64,000 nucleotides of DNA, taken from NCBI GenBank assembly GCA_029465975.1, contig CM055755.1:12011234-12075233 (forward strand), read 5' to 3'. Origin of the DNA: Dallia pectoralis (Eukaryota; Chordata; Actinopteri; Esociformes; Umbridae). The position numbers and the translations under genes are program-made. Positions within the stretch are counted from its first letter, which is position 1. Every line of letters begins with the position of its first letter. Below the pieces are notes generated by a model. It worked only from the letters and a program-made list of their open reading frames with translations. It searched no databases and was not told the DNA's origin. Of this stretch, positions 59,175-64,000 are shown in pieces.

Positions 59175-59599
59175 ACTGGCTAGCCAAGGCCAGAGCCTCC
59201 ATGCATCCTAATTCATATAGCCACGATGAATTGAGCATGGGGATCTCGGTATTCCGTAATACATATGTTATTGATTTCCATAACAGTGACCTTACCCTGT
59301 AAGTAGTATGGACTTATTAGAGAAACAATTCTAGTTAAAAAATGGCTGAAATGTATGGTGAAGCTCAAATATGCCCCTCTAATTTGTATATGGTGAGCTT
59401 GCTTTTATAATACTTTTACTGTAATTGTGACATTTATAAAACAAATCCCATTTAGGTAATGTTAACAAAATAACCATTTCATCAGGTTTAGATCATCTAC
59501 AATTACAATTTGGAAAGTTTATATCATGTGTGAAACATGGTAATATTGGTCTCTGAAATTTATTTATGCCAAAAATAATAGGTCAGTCTATTAGCTAAA

Positions 59600-60220
59600 T
59601 TAGGATTACTGCTTCATTTTCAGAATGTGAAATGTCAAAATAATAGTAGAGAATTTTTTATGTCTTTCATCACATTCCCACTCGGTCAGAAGTTTACATT
59701 CACCCAAATAGTATTTGGTAGAATTGCCTTTAAAGTGTTTACCATGTGTCAAACCCTTCAGGTAGTTTTCTACAAGCTCCCCACGATAAGTTGGGTGAAT
59801 TGTAGCCCATTCCTCTTGACAGAAATGGTGTAACTGCGTCCATTTCGTTGGCCTTCTTGCTCGCACATGCCATTTCAGTTCTGCCCAGAAATTTGCAATT
59901 GGATTTGAGGTCAGGGCTTTGTGATGGCGACTCCAATACATTTACTTTGTATTATAGATGAACGTGGTACCTTCAGTTTGGTAATTGCTTCGAAAGATGA
60001 GCCATGTGGAGGTCAACATTTTTTTCCCAACCGTCTTTGTTAAATACATGACATTTTTTGGGAATATTCCAAGTTGTTTCACAGCACAGTCAATGTAGTC
60101 TATGTAAACTTCTCACCCACTGGAATTGATGGAGTGATATAGTGTCAAAGTAAAACAATCTGTCTTTAAACAATTGTTGAAACAATTACATGTGTCAAAC
60201 GCCTAACTTTAACTGTATGT
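59600..60220 (-). mobile_element. Sleeping Beauty-like Tc1 relic
   Basis: The left side has TTTCAGAATGTGAAATGTCA, then TCAGAAGTTTACATTCACCC. The middle has TTGGGTGAATTGTAGCCCATTCCTC, GCTCGCACATGCCATTTCAG and GTCAGGGCTTTGTGATGGC, and the right has GTAAACTTCTCACCCACTGG and CAATCTGTCTTTAAACAATTG. All are in the order of the salmonid/Sleeping Beauty Tc1 antisense strand. A large internal deletion removes most of the transposase. Confidence 0.8.
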
Positions 60221-61880
60221 AAGGTATGACTAAACCATTCACCCCACATGTTTTACCATAAACATGGCTACTGTGTCTATAGAATGATGCTAATGTTAGC
60301 CATGACGCAACCAAGTGACGGAAGTGCCACACAATAGGGTTTATTTTCCCAATAAAACTGTTTTTTTTCTCAGTTTTTATGGTGCATTAATATAAATACA
60401 CTATATGACTCATCAGGGAATGAGACGTAAATTACCAAGAGACCCATGTTGTAGGCGGCTCTCTGTCTCACCATTCATATCGAGTTTGTCTCTTTCTGTG
60501 ACCAAATGTGTCCTTTTTTCCTTATTCTCTGGACAGGTTAGATGGGAGACAGTGAGCCGGTGTGCTGTGGTCTCTATCTCTCCCTGAAACACATTCATCA
60601 CTCCATGTTCTCTGCCCTGGGCATGTTGAAACTGTGGCTGTTGTGCGTCTGTTACACTTTAATTATGAGAATAACTAGGTCGTTGACCCAAATCTGTAAA
60701 GGGGAACACTAACTGCCCCCAGATTATATCTAAAGCCTGAAGGTTGTAACTTGTCAGACACAAACACATGAACGGCTGTTATTGAGGACCCTCGACCGTG
60801 TAATGGAGTGGGCTGAACTAAAATATCTTCATCTTCATATTATCCTCATTAAAAACTGATGTAAAACATATATATTGTGACTTTTACCGGAAGATTTTCT
60901 ACTACTTTAAATTACACAACTGCCTTATACAATCAAGAGGGATAATTGATTCCCACGCTACACTGTGTAAACACTTTCAACTTTGAAGGAGCCTTACTCC
61001 TCAATAAATATCAAATTTGTACAGACTCTTTTAATGTATAATGTGAATCAGCGTGCCCAGCTTCACTAGTTAAGCAAATAAGATTCAGTTAGCATGGAAT
61101 TTATTAACGGGTGGCTGTAATTTTCTCTCTTTGTCTTTCTTTTGCTCTGTCTGTCTCTCTCTCTTCGCCATCCCTGCAATCTGTGCAGCATCCTTTATTA
61201 GTCAGCTAATTGTTGCAATGGGTGCTAACGGCTACAGCAGATGCTGCGGTTTTCAGCAGAATACCTGTTTCTGCGTGATTGGCTGCTAGGAGACAAGTTT
61301 CTCGTGACAGGCTAGCTGGCCAGCACATGCCCACTCTTCTACCCCCACCCCTCTCTAAGCTGTCATATCTGAGGGGGCTTTGATTCATAATTCAAGTATA
61401 TATTTATGCTAATTTTTCCAATACTAATTTAAGCAGATTCCTGTGCAGAGCATGTCATACCGAGCATGCCAGAGATTTAAGCTCCGGTACAAAAACTGTC
61501 CTAATGAATATGACACAAACTGGCTGAACGGACATGTCATTCCCAGCCACCCCCCAGGGGTTCCCTACCAGTAACTATTTTTTTAGACCCCTAGAATCCC
61601 GGGAGCCAGATGGAAAGTTTACCAGGCACGGCCTATCAGTTAGGGGTTCATGGTTAGGAAGTTTGCAGAGGTGAAAGCTTAACTCTGGCTCCCTGGGATG
61701 AATACGCTTTGTGGAGAATACAGAGTGGGTGATGAGGCCATGCTTTGTGGCTTCATTAGGGAAATGAAATGTGCTGGGGAAATGGCTAACTAGCTGCCAG
61801 TGCCAGGAGAGTGCTGGCTCTGTATCCTCACAGTCGTCAATTTCAAAGGCGCAGCCTGCCTTTTGTGGTCCACCCTCCCT
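60221..61880 (+). other. nlk intron 1, no feature seen
   Basis: A short pyrimidine-rich stretch lies near 61120-61165. No exon is recognised. Confidence 0.5.
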
Positions 61881-61884
61881 TCCC

Positions 61885-63810
61885 TATATCTCTATATCTA
61901 TACCCTCTATATCTCTATACCCTCTATCTATATACCCTCTATATCTCTATACCCTCTATCTATATACCCTCTATATCTCTATACCCTCTATCTATATACC
62001 CTCTATATCTCTATACCCTCTATCTATATACCCTCTATATCTCTATACCCTCTATCTATATACCCTCTATATCTCTATACCCTCTATCTATATACCCTCT
62101 ATCTCTATACCCTCTATCTATATACCCTCTATATCTCTATACCCTCTATCTATATACCCTCTATATCTCTATACCCTCTATATCTCTATACCCTCTATCT
62201 ATATACCCTCTATATCTCTATACCCTCTATCTCTATACCCTCTATATCTCTATACCCTCTATCTCTATACCCTCTATATCTCTATACCCTCTATATCTCT
62301 ATACCCTCTATATCTCTATACCCTCTATCTCTATACCCTCTATATCTCTATACCCTCTATATCTCTATACCCTCTATATCTCTATAGCCTCTATATCTCT
62401 ATACCCTCTATCTCTATACCCTCTATATCTCTATACCCTCTATATCTCTATACCCTCTATATCTCTATACCCTCTATATCTCTATATCTCTATACCCTCT
62501 ATCTATATACCCTCTATATCTCTATACCCTCTATCTATATACCCTCTATATCTCTATACCCTCTATCTATATACCCTCTATCTCTATACCCTCTATCTAT
62601 ATACCCTCTATATCTCTATACCCTCTATATCTCTATACCCTCTATCTATATACCCTCTATATCTCTATACCCTCTATCTCTATACCCTCTATATCTCTAT
62701 ACCCTCTATATCTCTATACCCTCTATATCTCTATACCCTCTATATCTCTATACCCTCTATATCTCTATACCCTCTATATCTCTATACCCTCTATACCCTC
62801 TATATCTCTATACCCTCTATATCTCTATACCCTCTATCTCTCTACCCTCTATATCTCTCTACCCTCTATATCTCTCTACCCTCTATCTCTATACCCTCTA
62901 TCTCTATACCCTCTATATCTCTATACCCTCTATCTATATACCCTCTATATCTCTATACCCTCTATCTATATACCCTCTATATCTCTATACCCTCTATTTA
63001 TATACCCTCTCTATCTCTATACCCTCTATATCTCTATACCCTCTATCTCTATACCCTCTATATCTCTATACCCTCTATATCTCTATACCCTCTATATCTC
63101 TATACCCTCTATCTCTATACCCTCTATATCTCTATACCCTCTATATCTCTATACCCTCTATATCTCTATACCCTCTATATCTCTATACCCTCTATATCTC
63201 TATACCCTCTATATCTCTATACCCTCTATCTCTATACCCTCTATCTCTCTACTCTCTATACCCTCTATATCTCTATACCCTCTATCTATATACCCTCTAT
63301 ATCTCTATACCCTCTATCTATATACCCTCTATATCTCTATACCCTCTATCTCTATACCCTCTATATCTCTATACCCTCTATCTCTATACCCTCTATATCT
63401 CTATACCCTCTATATCTCTATACCCTCTATCTCTATACCCTCTATATCTCTATACCCTCTATATCTCTATACCCTCTATATCTCTATACCCTCTATATCT
63501 CTATACCCTCTATATCTCTATACCCTCTATCTCTATACCCTCTATCTCTCTACCCTCTATATCTCTTTACCCTCTATATCTCTATACCCTCTATCTATAT
63601 ACCCTCTATATCTCTATACCCTCTATCTATATACCCTCTATATCTCTATACCCTCTATCTCTATACCCTCTATATCTCTATACCCTCTATATCTCTATAC
63701 CCTCTATCTCTATACCCTCTATATCTCTATACCCTCTATATCTCTATACCCTCTATATCTCTATACCCTCTATATCTCTATACCCTCTATATCTCTATAC
63801 CCTCCCATCT
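61885..63810. repeat. 1.9-kb CCCTCTATATCTCTATA minisatellite
   Basis: Units of 17 bp (CCCTCTATATCTCTATA) and 15 bp (CCCTCTATCTCTATA, CCCTCTATCTATATA) are interspersed for more than 1.9 kb, with rare variants (CTCTCTACC, TAGCC). The plus strand has almost no G. All three plus frames are open (YTLYISIPS-type) only because the unit lacks stop codons on that strand. Confidence 0.97.
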
Positions 63811-64000
63811 CTCTACCCTCCCATCTCTCTACCTTCTACCCCTCTGTTTGTTTAATGTCTTGTTTCCTACTGTTTAGGATATATTGTGGCACATATCTAT
63901 TCTTACAAAGAAATGTTTGAGGTAAAGTTAGTTGTAATGTTTCTGACTTAATCTAAAAATATGAGTAATCTAAACCACTTCCAGTATCAAAGTGGCATGT
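63811..64000 (+). other. nlk intron 1, right edge of the window
   Basis: Unique-looking AT-rich sequence follows the array. No exon is seen. Confidence 0.4.

Noticed and set aside
61771..63877. Plus-strand frames of nearly 700 codons rich in Tyr, Ile, Leu, Ser and Pro
   Set aside because: The array contains no stop trinucleotide on this strand, so all three frames are open. It lies in nlk intron 1.

Overview
This is vertebrate nuclear DNA, almost certainly from a ray-finned fish. Three genes support this. The first is a bHLH transcription factor of the BHLHA9 type (minus strand, 9692-10681). The second is a complete four-exon NUFIP2 gene (minus strand, coding 22122-25733). The third is the first coding exon of Nemo-like kinase (plus strand, 44365-44807), ending in a clean splice donor. 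In human these genes lie on chromosome 17 (17p13.3 and 17q11.2), so the window looks like a piece of that conserved neighbourhood. The repeats (many Tc1/mariner relics including Sleeping Beauty-like ones, a hAT element, a DIRS-like retrotransposon, solo LTRs and very many minisatellites) are typical of teleosts. A salmonid or pike relative is possible but is only an inference.

Layout. 1-9000: repeat-rich DNA with no recognised gene. It holds a Tc1 MITE split by a solo LTR, 27-, 36- and 26-bp minisatellites, a Sleeping Beauty-like relic, and a Tc1 transposase relic in which a helix-turn-helix segment has become a 54-bp tandem repeat. 9250-10920: bhlha9 with a TATA box and poly(A) signal. 11900-13320: a pyrimidine-rich minisatellite, then a broken partial copy of the bhlha9 5' coding region fused to a 10-bp minisatellite. 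14340-15010: a Tc1 relic. 15600-16020: a possible HOX/PBX/MEIS-type regulatory element. 18800-25900: nufip2 with a long 3' UTR candidate region and a 33-bp minisatellite in intron 1. 31422-36369: a hAT element with a perfect 8-bp target duplication, carrying a nested DIRS-like element whose inverted repeats are identical over 150 bp but whose reverse transcriptase is frameshifted and whose recombinase is missing. 38876-41662: two related Tc1 relics, then a LINE reverse-transcriptase fragment. 42890-44360: CCAAT-box cluster and putative 5' region of nlk. 44808-64000: nlk intron 1, with a 27-bp minisatellite, a perfect solo LTR, two more Tc1 relics and a 1.9-kb CTCTATA-type array.

The genes do not form an operon or a dedicated system. 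bhlha9 acts in limb/fin patterning, NUFIP2 in RNA-binding/stress-granule biology and NLK in Wnt/TCF and related signalling. No new multi-gene system was found. The most unusual features are evolutionary: minisatellites that visibly grew from recognisable coding sequence (the bhlha9 start region, a Tc1 DNA-binding domain), and a nest of transposons datable relative to each other. Most long open frames in this window are artefacts of tandem repeats.
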